Source of the DNA: Diphasiastrum complanatum
Lineage: Eukaryota; Streptophyta; Lycopodiopsida; Lycopodiales; Lycopodiaceae
Reading direction: 5' to 3'
DNA: 64,000 nucleotides
NCBI GenBank assembly: GCA_029204225.1
Contig: CM055096.1
Coordinates: 46,635,079 to 46,699,078, forward strand
The position numbers and the translations under genes were made by a program. The notes beneath the pieces are model-generated. The model was given only the letters and a program-made list of their open reading frames with translations, was not told the DNA's origin and did no database searches. Every line of letters begins with the position of its first letter. Position 1 is the stretch's first letter. Below, one piece after another: positions 1-14,230 of the stretch.

Positions 1-80
<80 letters not shown>
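1..80. repeat. (CT)n(CA)n compound microsatellite
   Basis: Bases 1-30 are pure CT dinucleotides and 31-80 pure CA dinucleotides, with a clean switch. The tract is cut by the left edge of the window, so its full length is unknown. Confidence 0.95.
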
Positions 81-81
<1 letters not shown>

Positions 82-1150
82 ATGCCTCCTACCAAGGAAC
101 CCTCCTCGCCTTCTCCATGCCCCCCTCCACCCCTCCTCCTTGCCCTCTTGTTGTTGTTGTGTCCCCCCTTCCAACATTTTGCCCTTCTCCCTCCTCTACA
201 ACTGGCCCCTCCTCTTCTGATTTATCTATCCCTAATTTGATCTATCCTTCTTCCCAACAACCTTACACACCTACAAAAGTGGTTGAGTTCTATATTGTAG
301 GGAATATCAGTGTTATTGCAAGATTTTCAAGGATTGAAAGTGGATGGTGACAACACCACCATAATCATTTGTTTTACTTCAGATAATAGTCATAGAGATG
401 CTTTATGGTAAAGAGCCAAATTAAAAGCTACATGGATTTTCATGGAAGATGACCTTACTACATACAAGTGGCAAAAAGACGTCAAGCTTTCCACAAAGCC
501 AAGACATCAGGACGATGGGTGATTTACCTTGATGGCCAGGTTCGTTATCTTGATAGTGCTCCAAGCAGCTCTTGCCAATAGGGAGTTGGAGTCCTCGAGC
601 ATAGGTGCATCCTAAGGCACCGTCCACACAAGCTACATATTGGATTTGGAATTGTAATGTAATACACTCATCGTCTACTATTGGAGATCTTATCGATTTG
701 GAGACACATGAGAGCCGGATCAAGGCACTAAGTACATTCTCAAGGTATAGATGGAATCCAATATATAGGATAGAGACGAGATCCATGGGTGGCAGAGATT
801 CAAGTAGGGTCACATGTTTATACCGGGACTTATTACATCCAATCTTGGAGTTCATCACATATATCTGGGTTCACATCTTAGGACGTGACATTGGGTTGGG
901 CAGAGATCTCTTTGTGGAGGGCATCAGTTTTTCCTATGTTGATCCTTAGTGTAGGGCGTCGGTTCTCCCTATGTTGATCTTTCTACAAACATTCTCAGAT
1001 TCACTGATCAAGAGTATGGTGAGGTGAACTCCAGAACCACTGTGAGACAAGTCGACTTTCATGATGGAATCTAAGGAGCACTTCTTATTCAAATAACAGT
1101 ATATTATGAGATTAGAGGGAGGTATCACTGTCTTTTCCGGGATACACCTG
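81..1150. other. Unassigned, probably decayed transposon DNA
   Basis: No gene is recognised. A 77-codon plus frame (117-350) is rich in Pro and Ser and follows directly from a pyrimidine-rich tract, so composition alone may explain it. A 145-codon minus frame (421-858) matches no family I know. It lies downstream, on the same strand, of the copia protease remnant at 1155-1460, so the stretch may be the rotted body of that element. No conserved integrase or RT motif is visible. Confidence 0.35.
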
Positions 1151-1154
1151 TCAC

Positions 1155-1460
1155 ATTGAAGTCCATTATTTCATAGGAGGATCCTCTCCAAGTTGCACAA
1201 CTCTTGAATGGGTGAATGACTTGTAGCACTCAAACCAGTCTCGATGGTGAGTCATATGTTGAGTTGCTCCTGAGTCCAAGTACCAAGAGTCGATATCCTG
1301 ATGTTCTCCAACCTTGGTCATTAAGGCGGTTTCATCTTCCTCTTGTTGCTGGATTGAGTGACTGGTTGTAACAGTATTGGCTTGCTGTTGGAACTGCTTC
1401 TTCTTCTCGTTGTTGGCTATGTTGCACTCACAATTAGGGAGATGCTACTGCTACGACAGC
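1155..1460 (-). mobile_element. Ty1/copia remnant: end of gag zinc knuckle and protease start
   Basis: On the minus strand one frame reads the tail of a CCHC knuckle (GHLPNC-like), then a Gln/Glu-rich linker, then DSWYLDSGATQHMT. That is the copia aspartic protease motif (W-x-l-D-S-G-A-T/S-x-H-M) with the catalytic Asp kept. The frame stops about 35 codons later, near 1165. No integrase or RT follows in a readable frame. It is a short dead fragment, and its LTRs are not recognised. Confidence 0.7.
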
Positions 1461-1944
1461 ATCTATGTCAACCAGTTCAATCGAGTCACCTTGACACACA
1501 GCTCTAGATCACGTCCTTCTCTTGTAGGAGATTACAGATAGATCCAGACTCAAAAGAATACTGAGGTCAATGATGATTCCCAAAATAGAGACTAGAGACA
1601 ACGTACTACCCAAATTCCTGTTACTGGTAGGGCCATCGACATGAGGAGACACACTTCATCGACAACGTCATCAACATGCATTGGATATACCACCAACTAC
1701 AATTTCCATAGCATCTTTCTTCAATGGCAATAAGATTTGATGAGTGTATACATATATATACCAGTACCATCATAGTTACCTTTGTAGTCAGCTACTCTTG
1801 TTCCGTATCCATTTTGTTATTAGAGTTATACTTCATATATGATTTTCTTTACTATTATTGGAGACGTTTTACACGCTCCTATTTGCACCACATATTTGAC
1901 ATGTAATCTTTTGTCTTATATTCCTTTTGGCATGGAAAAGAAAT

Positions 1945-1948
<4 letters not shown>

Positions 1949-2011
<63 letters not shown>
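1949..2011. repeat. (CT)n microsatellite
   Basis: About 31 uninterrupted CT units, followed by a GC-richer stretch. Confidence 0.95.
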
Positions 2012-2014
<3 letters not shown>

Positions 2015-2736
2015 CGCGGTGGAATGGCCCCAATCAGCCCGCTGCAAAGTTTTCATCAGGGCCGGCTCGAACCGAAATCTGGTTCAAACCGGGACCAGTT
2101 CGATTCGGGCGGTTCGTGGAAACATTAGAAACCATCACATGAATGGTCACTAGAAATGGTTTGAGAACATAAAAAACTTGGTACATGGAATTTTAAATTG
2201 GAAATGAACCCTACCAACAATAACAAAAAAGACCTACTACCACAATGCAAAACTGCATTCTAACTTCTCCTGTTTCCTTATAAGGGAACACAAAAAATGA
2301 AGTATATTTTCCAGCACTATCATAACAGTATTCAATCAAATAACTTGAGAAATGCATTCTTAAGCTTAGCAAGAATAACCACAGGTTTTACAGACTACAG
2401 TTCTTATAGGGAGATAAGCTTCAAGGTACCAAGAGCTATATTGAGCTTTGCCAAATATACAGCTTTGTGCGTCAAAGAATCAGGAGCCTATAGTACAAAG
2501 TAAAAATTTCAAACAAATGCCGCAAAAATTGTGTATGCTTTTTATAAACCAGATCTTGCAGAAGACACATAAACCCCATCAAATTTTTTCTCACAAGCTT
2601 CTCCTACTATTTAAGATGAATCCAATTATCAAATTAAAGATTACATTCACAAATCAAACATACTACTGCTGGAGAACAGCTGGATGATTCTCTTACAAAT
2701 TTGATGATGATTGATGCGTAACAAGGAGAATAAGAA
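2012..2736. other. 3' flank of the sigma factor gene
   Basis: No protein-coding feature is seen. The part nearest the gene (about 2200-2736) is AT-rich and should contain the 3' UTR and poly(A) signals of the minus-strand sigma gene. I cannot fix the cleavage site from sequence alone. Confidence 0.5.
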
Positions 2737-5700
2737 TCATATCTCAATATGTTGTACAAAATTTTTCAAGAGTGTAGTTTTGTGTGAATTTTTTAGCTTC
2801 ATCATGGCTCTCTGCTCAAGTTGGCGAACTCTTTCTCTTGTAAGATTCAAACTTTCCCCAATTTCTTCCAGGGTCAACATCTTTCCAGTGTCAACTCCGA
2901 ACCGCAAGCGCAACACATCTCTTTCTCGTTCTGAGAGACAGCACAATGCTTCCTCAAGATACTCTTTAAAAGAATCCCGATATCCCAATCCTTCAGAGCT
3001 TCCTGAACTTTCATCTGCCATGGTTTCCTGCATGTAGGCAACCATAACTCCAACTTCCCACATTTCATCCGAAAGGGTAAACTAGAACCTTAAAGCCAAC
3101 AACACTGATTCCTACTTGAAAACTTTCCATCTTGCAAAACAGACGTGCTTTGAACTGTGTAATCCAATATGCTGAATTTGAATTAAAATATTCACAATGA
3201 GATCTCCATTTTCAAAGCATAAATCACGATAATAGTATGAGCAGTAGTTCCATAGCGCACGAAACTGGCACGTATGGAACACTGCTCTATACATGTTCCA
3301 TATAGATTTTCAAGAGTCTTAAAGTTTTGTTTTTTATTTGGAAATTTCAAAAACAGAAAAACAACTCTATTCTGAACCATATGAACAAGCTAGAAACAGC
3401 CTGTTCAGGGATTGACTTGGCAGAAACAAACAGTTTAGGGATCATTTTGACTGATAACAAACTGTTTAGGGATCGTTTGGCAACAAATTACATTTACAGG
3501 CTTTGGATTACCTGTACCTATGGAAATTCATAACAGCTGGAAACCTGTTGGTTGAAGGGTAGAAGCTTGTCACATAGGACAGTCCCACCTTCCCTGCAGA
3601 ATGCATTCTGTATGAAACAAGCTCAACAGTGGGAACTATGATCTAATTAGTAAGTTGACTCCAAAGCTGGCCTTGCCTAGCATGGACCCTTTGAAGAGAT
3701 CAAACGATTCATGGTAAGTACCTTACCTCATTACATATGCCTACCAAAATGCTCCTGAAGGATAGTTCAAAATTCAAATGACAACATGGGCATATGCTAA
3801 ATCAACCTTTCCTCAAATTTCACATTGCAAAATAAAGCAGGCGACAATAACGGGCTATCTGCAGTATCAAACGAGAAATGCTCAAACTGAAAACATCCAC
3901 AAGGGTAGCTCAACAAAAGTATGTCCTTCAGACATTCCAGTGAAGAACCTCAGAAGTTCATATCAAGGGCTTGGCCAACAAGCACCAACATTAGAAGTTT
4001 CCATATAATCATAAATGAGAGAAAAACCTCTTGGAGATGGTAACCGCCGACTCAGAAACAGAAAAAGTTAAAGCTACAGTTCTGTAGCACAGTGATACAA
4101 CAAGGAGAACCTCAGAAGTTCATATCAAGAGCTTGGCCAGCAAGCACCAACATTAGAAGTTTCCGTATAATCATAAATGAGAGAAAAACCTCTTGGAGAT
4201 GGTAACCACTGACTCAGAAACAGAAAAACTTAAAGTTACAGTTCTGTAGCACAGTGATACAATAAGGAATACAAAGGCCGACTTAACCATAAAAAATTAA
4301 AACATGGTGATTTTTGTAAGGAACACGCATGCAAGGAGACAATACATGAACATTTTGAGAACCACCTACAACAAGACCCTAGAAAGTTATGAATGCAAAT
4401 ACAATTATGTAGTTGGAACTATGCAATCACAATTCTAGACATCAATTTGACCAGGTATAGCTTCCACTTGTCTCAGGATTTACAAAATGTTTCTTGTGCG
4501 GCACACATGAAATGCATAATTTCAATCACATGCTACATGGACTAAGGACTTCATCTTTTTTGCAATTCTTTGATTTCTTCACTGGAGATAAAGTACATCA
4601 ATATTACTATGATCTGCGTTTCCAATGTGTAACTTCTGAATCTGATCTCTGGAGTCAAAATACTGTAAACCCACCTCTTAGATCATTTTTGGCACTTGTT
4701 ATGAAAGAGGTACAAGCCATAAGAGTACTGTCATGAGGCATATTAATGTCCAGATGAATAACAGGTTATTGGACATAAGGTACGGACGTATAATCCATGT
4801 CATGAGGCAATGCATGTACAGATGAGGACAAAGGAGGTTCATTCACATGATCTTTTGGTTCACTCATAGAGCTTGGACAGCCTGACAGGTTTATATACAT
4901 GTTCTTGTGCATGACAATGTTTCAAACTTTCAGTAATGATACAACAGCTTCTCAGGCCGTAAAATAGTCCACGTTAGTTAGAGCATCCTTTAATCCATGA
5001 TCTGAGATATGATAACTGTTTCTACAGTCCTACTGAAGATACAAGGTCCACTAAATTTGTCACTACAAACTCTGCTATACCAAGGTGGTGACGATCTACC
5101 ATCTTTTGACAGATGAGAGACAAGGCCTAGTTTGGGTTTCTAGTTTGATAAGGATCCATATCTTGTTTGCAGGATCGCTAGTCCATAATTAGCTTCTTGC
5201 ATCCATGGGATCCTACATTTATATTGGCTACATTTGTGGTTATGTGAGTTTTCTTGGAAGTGTAGCAGCACACCTGCCACGTGGAGGGAAAAGGCCTCAT
5301 AAGTACATTTATATTGGCTACATTTGTGGTTATGTGAGTTTTCTTGGAAGTGTAGCAGCACACCTGCCACGTGGAGGGACAAGGCCTCGTAAGTTCCATA
5401 CGGAAGAGGAGCAATCAGCACAAGCTTTACATAAAGAGATGTTCAAGGACGTGAGTGTCCACTGGTACTGATCTTTTGGCCAGTCCACACTCTCTTGGCT
5501 GGTGGTTAGGACACCGGAGTGCAATCCTAGTATTCAGCTTGCACATGACCCAACAACCAAGTTTTCAACTTGCTATAAGAGTCGGCCCTTCTGCAGGCCT
5601 TCACTGGTTGTGTACAGAGGGAGAGTCAGTTATGTTCTGATGCTCGCTATGTGGAGCGTGTCGAAGGTGTAGCACTGCTGCACCTACCAAAGTGGAAGCA

Positions 5701-8700
5701 GGCGGCCTCGTAAGAAAGAGTAGTAATTAGGCTGGACTACACAAAAGAGTTGTTGAAGGACATGCAAGTGTCCCCTGGTGCCGGCCTTTTGGGTGGTCCT
5801 CAACATATAGTAATCAGGTTTCAGTTCTCTTGATTTCACTGGGTTGCTATCATCTAGTTGCTGGAATTGAAGATTTGTCTTCAAAATTGTCCACCTAAAG
5901 CAGGAATTGCAAATTTTCTAGTTTTTGAGATTCACTTTTTTTTTATTATCATTGAAGATTACTGCATCACAAGAGAGCTCGACTAGGGTGTTCGTATTGC
6001 AATAAATGACATGTCAATCTCAGTCATTTATACATATCATTGATAAGTCAAGTTTCTGTTGAAAAATGTTACATTTTCTTTTCTTTTATATCCTTTCTTC
6101 AGCTCAGTGGGATCCATTTGCAGGCTTGGAGTAGACTCCAACAATGCCCCACTGAACTGCGGTTTGAATGTTTTTGAACTGCAATTCTGATTCGAATCAG
6201 AAAAATCAGGGCAAAGAGATTTGCTTTGGATAGGATCTTTACTGAATGAATGCAAATCTCTCCTTTATCTGATCCATTGTTGCCCCATTTGCAGTTAATA
6301 GTAGTAGTTACCGAACAGTGAGATGCCTCTCAGTAGAGGAAAGGTCTTAACCAACATGCCACTCATTGGCAGACCTTTTTCATTTTATGATATGAAGTTT
6401 TCTGTTCAAAATCTGATTGGATCAACTTTTCCTTTTCTTTTATGTCATTGCTCATGTCCAATTACGATCCAGTTTTACCCTCTACAAGTTGAGATGTTAC
6501 AGAGTCAAACAAGGAAACATTTCGTTCTATGCTTTGCCATATTTTGTTCGGGTTTTGAGTGGACCGTCATACTTCGTGACATGATTTTATAACAATCTAA
6601 GCTTGTCAATCATTTTTTATATCTCAAGTCATTGCAAAGCTAAATTTTTCAAGTGTGAACTCAAATTGAGCTCGAATATCAAAAAATTGGTCAAGATGAT
6701 GTATTCACTATCAGCACAGAATGACAATGGCATAAATAAGATAATCTGGGGTGCAACAAGTTCATCAAGGAAAGATTCCAATAAAGGTAAAACTTGAATA
6801 TTACTGAACCCTCCAAGTTGACAACAAACCCATGCAAGTAAAAGAAAACAACAATTATAGAACTTACAGCAAGATTGATGACCCCATCTCTTCCTGGAGA
6901 GCTCTCAAAAGATTTTGTTGATCCAAGAAAGTTCCGTATCATGCGAAGTTTGTGTACAGTTATTCTTGCAAGCTGTGCAATCTCATCCTCTGTAGCAGGC
7001 CTCCCATGTTTCTCCAAAAAGCTCATGCTTGCCTGGTTAACTCGATACAAAGCTTCCACTGCATTCATCTGGAAAGGGAGAATATTTCTAAGCATTAGTG
7101 GCTGCACACATGCATTCAGATGAGTGTTGATAGCAGGAAACTTACAACAAAAGCATAAAAAATGATGAAAATGCCCCAAATTTGTCCACTGTTCTATGTA
7201 TGTCAATAGCAGCATGACTTCATGAATACAAATTTAAGAATAAAAACGAAAATCAAGTATCTACTTCTTGAAGGAGGATGTGGAAGAAGTTAAAAACCAG
7301 AAAACAATTTCTTACAGGTATCCGGGCTGACTTGGATTGGCGAGCAGCTGCTAGTGTGACAGCCCGCTTTATCCCCCAATGCGCATAAGTGGAAAACCTG
7401 TAACCCAAAGAGGCATCAAAGTTTTCTACGGCATGCATCAAGCCTTTAGTCCCTTCCTGTGAAAAACAGGTATATATCAAAAAAAAATGACTGTTGCTGG
7501 CAAAGCTAGTCGTCAGGCCAGACTCTGACCCCAACGAACAAACACAATGCACATGCATGACTTCAATGCTTATCAGTTAACAGATTACCAGTACAAGCAC
7601 AAGCACACAATCTCACAATAGGTATATTATTACATCGTCAATCTATCCACAGTTCCTCAGATGACCTTAAAAGAACAATATAAGTAGCTTACATGTGGAG
7701 AATGAAAAGCAATATAACGATTTTACCAATACAAGCAAAAGTATACAATCTCACAATAGGGATATTATTACGTCGTCAATTTACCCACAGTTCCTCATAC
7801 TACATTGAAAGAGCAATGTGAACAGCTTAAGTGTGGAAATTGAGAAGCAAAAATTTTCAACGGCCTCAATGCTGCCTGGTCAAGTAAGGCTTGCCAATAA
7901 GTACACGAACTATCAGAACCTCCAATGTAAATCAATCCCCCCAGGCCTCATTGTCCACTTTTTCCAGATGCATACTTTATTAAAGAATGGTGTAAGCAGC
8001 TTATGTATGGAGACAAAACGCCGCTCCGAATGCAGATACTAACCGAACCTAAATACAAATTGATCCCCTCAGGCTTCAAAGTTCACCTTCTCCAGATAAT
8101 GTCAGTAGGTCTGAACAATGGAGCTTCTAGTCGTCAATCGACTTGCCAGATCACAAGTTTGTTTATTGAGGCAGATACGAAGAGAACCATTGTCAGAGAA
8201 TATTTCCTATGGAAGCCACAAATATGCCAAAGCACCAACAATCAACCTTCACAGCACATTTGTACAGGCACGACAATAGCAACAAGTTGACAGAAGAAAT
8301 GGCAACATGGTCACTGATACATTGGCGGTTTTATCAAGTCAGGCAAAATTGTGATTGGTCATCAGCAAAATGGATTCTTGAAGCAGAAGCAGCTCCATCC
8401 TACAGAATTTCATATTTAAGCTTCCAGAAATGAGTTGCAGAGAGACATGCTATAAAGTCTTCACAACAGGATTCTAGCCTAAGCATACCATACAAAGCAA
8501 CAACACATGGGAACCGGTGGAGGTTAAACCAACCCAACCAAACCTAGATCGTACGGATCTAGCCCCCAAGCTATGGATCAATCAGAGTCATGGAAAGGGG
8601 AGTCACACCAGCAGCATGTAGCTACTCATCACAAATCAAGCATCCACTAGTGAGAGCCCAGCAGGTATACTTATACCCTCCAAGGCCCTTGCACCACTAG

Positions 8701-11700
8701 TAGTGCACTGTGACACCTCATTGGACACCTCTGCAGCCTATCTGGGCCACGTCATCCAGTTCCCTAATGACTCACTGATAGACCCATACCAACTCCACCA
8801 CCATGTGTTTAGGCCTACAACCATCAACTATGACCATGTACTCATAAGGGCCCCAATTCCCTTATAGTCACAATTAACTTACGGGTTGTTGGTCTACCAG
8901 TCCCTAGCGTGGACACGCTACCCGAGACCAATCATGGGCATGACATTCTTCCCCCGTTATTCAAGTTCTGTCCTCAGAACTTAAAACTGGGAAAGTTCCT
9001 CCTTAAGCTTCCTTCGTGTTCCCAAGAATCGTCATCGTCTGTACATCCCCTCCATCGAACCAGATGCTCGGTAACTATACGATTTCTCAATCGTTTAGTT
9101 CTTGTATCCAAGATCTTTTCGGGTTCAAGACGAGATACACCCGATGATTTATCCAACAGGTCCAACTGATCTCCAGATCCAAGATGCTCTCCTTCACGCA
9201 GACTCTTTTTGAGACGACAAACGTGAAATACGGGATGCACTTGCGATCCATCCGGGAGTTCCAATTGGTAAGCTAAGGATCCGATCTTTTTCAAGATCCT
9301 TAACGGTCCTCTATATCTAGGGGACAACTTATAATGCTTGCCGGTACGCATTACACTTGAATCCTTCGGGATTCTCAAATATACCCAATCTCCCAGTTGG
9401 AAGTCTCTCGGTAATCTTTTTAGATTTGCATAATGTTTGTCCCTATCTTGGGCACTTTGGACATTTTCACGTGCAATTCGTAGCATTTCCTGCATATCAT
9501 GTAGGAAATCCGCTACTTTCTGAAACTTGATCGTCCGAGTCTCAACCGCGATGGGTGACCTAGGCTCAAAACCGTACATAAGCATAAACGGGCTATAACC
9601 AGTAGCCGAACGCTTACTACTATTATAGGCAAACTCGATCAATGGAAGGTACTTTTCCCAATCAGATTGCCGTCTGGAAACATATGCCCGAAGCATTTGT
9701 TCCATCGTCTGATTTGTTCTTTCCGTCTGTCCATCAGTCTCAGGATGATCAGAAGAACCCAAGCTTGGTGTCGTCTCTAGTTTAGCAAACACGGCCGACC
9801 AAAAGTGACCGGTGAACTTCGGATCGCGATCACTCACAATATCACTTGGTAATCCGTAAAGCCTAAATAGATGCTCTACAAATATCTGAGCTAAATCAGA
9901 AGCCTTCGCGGTGGTCTTTACCGGAATAAACATAGCCAATTTGGTAAGACGGTTGACCACAACCCAAATTGCATCATGTTGTTTATTTGTCCGCGGTAAC
10001 CCGACCACGAAATCCATGGAAATACTATCCCATCTCTTATTAGGGATATCCAATGGATGCAACAACCCGCCAGCCTTATGTAGCTACTCATCACAAATCA
10101 AGCATCCACTAGTGAGAGCCCAACAGGTATACTTATACCCTCCAAGGCCCATGCACCACTAGTAGTGCACTGTGACACCTCACTGGCCACCTCTGCAGCC
10201 TATCTGGGCCACATCATCCAGTTCCCTAATGACTCACTGATAGACCCATACCAACTCCACCATCATGTGTTTAGGCCTACAACCATTAATTATGACCATG
10301 TACTCATAAGGGCCCCAATTCCCTTATAGTCACAATTAACTTACGGGTTGTTGGTCTACCGGTCCCTAGCATGGACACGCTACCCGAGACCAATCATGGG
10401 CACGACACATGCTTTCGTAAGTACAAAAAAGTTATTTCCTCAGAGTGGAATCAAAATCAACATGCAAAAAGAAAAAAGCCCTATGTATATCAGTGACGGG
10501 TGTGGTGAGAGGAGATAGCTACAAGGCCCAGCAATTTCTGAGCTGGTCAGACAGGTCTGTATTCTCAATGTGCACAACAGGGAAAAGCATGTGAAGTCAT
10601 AGCCACATTAAGATCACTTTGATTCCTTGATAAGAACACTAAACAACCTATCAATCAACAAAAAACAAACCTAATTGATGTGTTGGCTGAATATGTTGAA
10701 CAGGATATTGAAGTATTCAATGTTGGATACAAGACTCAAACAAACGCATTGACCTGTCTTACCTGAAGCAAATCCTGAAAGGGTACACCTTGCCCTTGAT
10801 AATTCTTTGCTATTGCCACAACAAGACGAAGATTGGAATTGATCATCCTAAATTTTGCCTTGCGTGCCACCCATAGTCTTCTCTGAAAAACAGCTAGTTT
10901 TATTCCAAGAGCATCTGACCATTCTCGAAAAGTTGGTTCTTGACCAAGTCTTGCCGCTAAATGATATTTCACCTTTTCAATTTTCAAGAGGTCCTGAAGG
11001 ATATGGGCATACAATTTCTTTGTCAAATACCATTATCCTTATCTTCACAAAACCTTAAACCTTACAATGTAAGAGGTTTAGCAAGCATAAGTAAAGAACC
11101 GATACCATCATAGGTGAACATTTTGATGATCTGATACAAGCAGGTCTATTAAGTTGCAGAAGAAACATGGTGAAGTTATAAGAATCAAAACCTGAACTTG
11201 TTTAGCTAGATCCACCTCATCCTCAGTAGTGAGGAGATCTTTTTTTCCGATGTATAACAAATACTTGGTGAAAGGATTGGCACTTTCATGACGCAGGGTG
11301 GTGAGATGACTACGTTTACGGTTTCTTTCAGCTGAAGCTGTTGAACACACAAGTGAGCCCTTTTCTTTGATCTTCCCCATTCTTCTTCTTTTCAACTGTC
11401 TCTCTTTCCGCCGTACGGATTTAACTACAGCAGTTCTCTTCTCCTTTAAACCAATATTCTGAGAGTCACCTTGTCCACAGCCCAGTTCCACAGTGTTTGT
11501 TAGCTTTTTCTCTGCTTCCATTCCCCGACAATCTACCTGTCGGCCTATTCTACTGGTCGCAGTGTCTGAATCAACCAACATCCCCTCATTCTGCAAAGAA
11601 TCTAAGACGCAGAACCTGTTTCCCAAAAGGGTAGACATGTCGGAACGTCTTACCTTCTGTAACTGTGTCAATCTAAAATTTCCAAAATTCAGTAGACAAT

Positions 11701-12209
11701 CCTCCACTGAAACAATCGAAAATAAATTCAAAAAAGGCTCAATATCAGAAGAAAAACTTGTGTCTCTTCCAGCTCTTACACAAGACATGTCTTCTTCTGC
11801 TGTTGCAGAAATCAGTGCTTCGTCACATTGTAACTGCAGCTCTGCAGTGGCCAGAGCTGCAACAGATCTCCCTTCAGACCTGCTGATTCAAATGAGAAAA
11901 CAGAACATCCTGATGAAAAACGTTGGTAAGGCTACATAGAAAGTCTGGGCTATGCAAAAAGGGCTTTTCCCAGAGCAAATATAGCACAGGTCCTTACTTG
12001 TCAAAGCCTTTGAAAGTCCCAAGATGAGCAGTTATTACTTCAGTGCTGCTGTATTTGCATTTTTGGTGGTCTGCCCCCACTTTTAGCTTGAGGCTTCTTT
12101 CCCACCCACAAACTTTTTTCGCAAATCCGAACTTGTTTCTCAACCCTAATATGTTAAACCTCCGATTACAGAAAGAAATAGAACCACAAAATCGCAATAG
12201 CAAAAGCAT
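2737..12209 (-). CDS. Plastid RNA polymerase sigma factor (sigma-70 family, SIG type), six exons
   Basis: Coding exons on the minus strand: 12209-11998, 11882-11192 (or from 11879), 10993-10763, 7456-7316, 7068-6868 and 3027-2737. All have GT/AG borders and join in frame to 588 codons plus stop. The ATG at 12209 follows an in-frame TAA two codons upstream. The first 60 or so residues are rich in Arg, Lys and Ser with few acids, as in a transit peptide. A basic tract ([11 protein letters not shown]) lies in exon 2. Region 1.2/2.1 spans exons 2-3, region 2 includes [18 protein letters not shown] and [13 protein letters not shown], region 3 is exon 5, and region 4.2 is the helix-turn-helix [20 protein letters not shown] near residues 543-565. 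The usual WWI of region 2.4 is WGI here. By family knowledge it is nucleus-encoded and directs PEP in plastids. I cannot tell which SIG paralogue it is. Confidence 0.92.
3945..4268. repeat. 162-bp tandem duplication in sigma intron 5
   Basis: Copies at 3945-4106 and 4107-4268 lie exactly head to tail with only scattered substitutions (for example ggGcttgg/agAgcttgg and accGccgac/accActgac). Confidence 0.95.
5214..5393. repeat. 90-bp tandem duplication in sigma intron 5
   Basis: Copies 5214-5303 and 5304-5393 are nearly identical and contain GCCACGTGGA. A weaker third relative (gtgtagcac...ggcctcgtaag) lies near 5665-5715. Because 90 is a multiple of 3, the repeat makes open but non-genic frames on both strands. 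Confidence 0.95.
7583..7858. repeat. About 138-bp diverged tandem duplication in sigma intron 3
   Basis: Two copies, starting about 7583 and 7721, share the anchor acaatctcacaatagg at an offset of 138 bp. They differ by many substitutions and are older than the intron 5 duplications. Related short blocks (aatccccccaggc / gatcccctcaggc) recur near 7935 and 8060. Confidence 0.8.
8617..8945 (-). repeat. 3' LTR of the gypsy element
   Basis: 329 bp with TG...CA ends, preceded on the minus strand by a polypurine tract at about 8946-8957. Confidence 0.92.
8974..10078 (-). CDS. Gypsy integrase core plus C-terminal chromodomain (5'-truncated pol)
   Basis: The open frame starts just inside the 5' LTR with a KAGGLLHPL-like linker, so the HHCC zinc finger is gone. 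It keeps the D,D-35-E core: Asp in SMDFVVGLP, Asp in VSDRDPKF and Glu in GQTERTNQ. It ends with a chromodomain-like stretch (ILDTRTKRL... EHLVRWRG... DSWE) before the stop at 8974. About 365 codons are uninterrupted, which fits a young copy. It has no promoter or start of its own and cannot make a full polyprotein. Confidence 0.9.
10079..10407 (-). repeat. 5' LTR of the gypsy element
   Basis: 329 bp, the partner of 8617-8945. On the minus strand its terminal CA is followed at once by integrase sequence instead of a primer-binding site. Confidence 0.92.
11879..11884 (-). other. NAGNAG tandem splice acceptor of sigma exon 2
   Basis: The minus strand reads ATCAGCAGGTCTG at the intron 1 / exon 2 border. 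Exon 1 ends with two bases (AA) of a split codon. Splicing after the first CAG gives AAC (Asn) then Arg-Ser. Splicing after the second gives AAG (Lys) then Ser. Both keep the frame, so two protein forms differing by one residue are possible next to the transit peptide. Confidence 0.65.

Positions 12210-14230
<2,021 letters not shown>

Larger units (their letters stand above)
3028..6867 (-). other. Intron 5 of the sigma factor gene (3.8 kb)
   Basis: Donor GTAAGT at 6867 and an acceptor ending CAG at 3028. The flanking exons join INLA to ETMADE in phase 0. It holds no gene. It contains a 162-bp and a 90-bp tandem duplication, listed separately, and otherwise AT-rich unique sequence. Confidence 0.85.
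8617..10407 (-). mobile_element. Internally deleted Ty3/gypsy chromovirus-type element in sigma intron 3
   Basis: Two 329-bp LTRs (8617-8945 and 10079-10407) in direct orientation flank a 1.13-kb interior. Read on the minus strand the LTR begins TGTCATGCCC and ends GTAGCTACA. The polypurine tract GGGGGAAGAA abuts the 3' LTR. No PBS, gag, protease, RT or RNase H remains: the 5' LTR ends directly at codons of the integrase. By eye the LTRs differ at 11 of 329 positions, so insertion was fairly recent. I find no perfect 5-bp target duplication (cagca against catgc). It lies in the same orientation as the host gene. Confidence 0.93.
7457..10762 (-). other. Intron 3 of the sigma factor gene (3.3 kb)
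   Basis: Donor GTAAGA at 10762 and an acceptor ending CACAG at 7457. It separates FQDLLQ from EGTKGLM in phase 0. More than half of it is a gypsy insertion (8617-10407). The remainder carries a 138-bp duplication and unassigned sequence. Confidence 0.88.

Noticed and set aside
5205-5471. An 88-residue plus-strand protein with two 30-residue repeats
   Set aside because: It is produced by the 90-bp intron duplication and has no relatives that I recognise.
6691-7558. Separate short genes on the minus strand near 7 kb
   Set aside because: They are exons 4 and 5 of the sigma factor gene with intron read-through at the ends. Splice sites and phases fit one gene.
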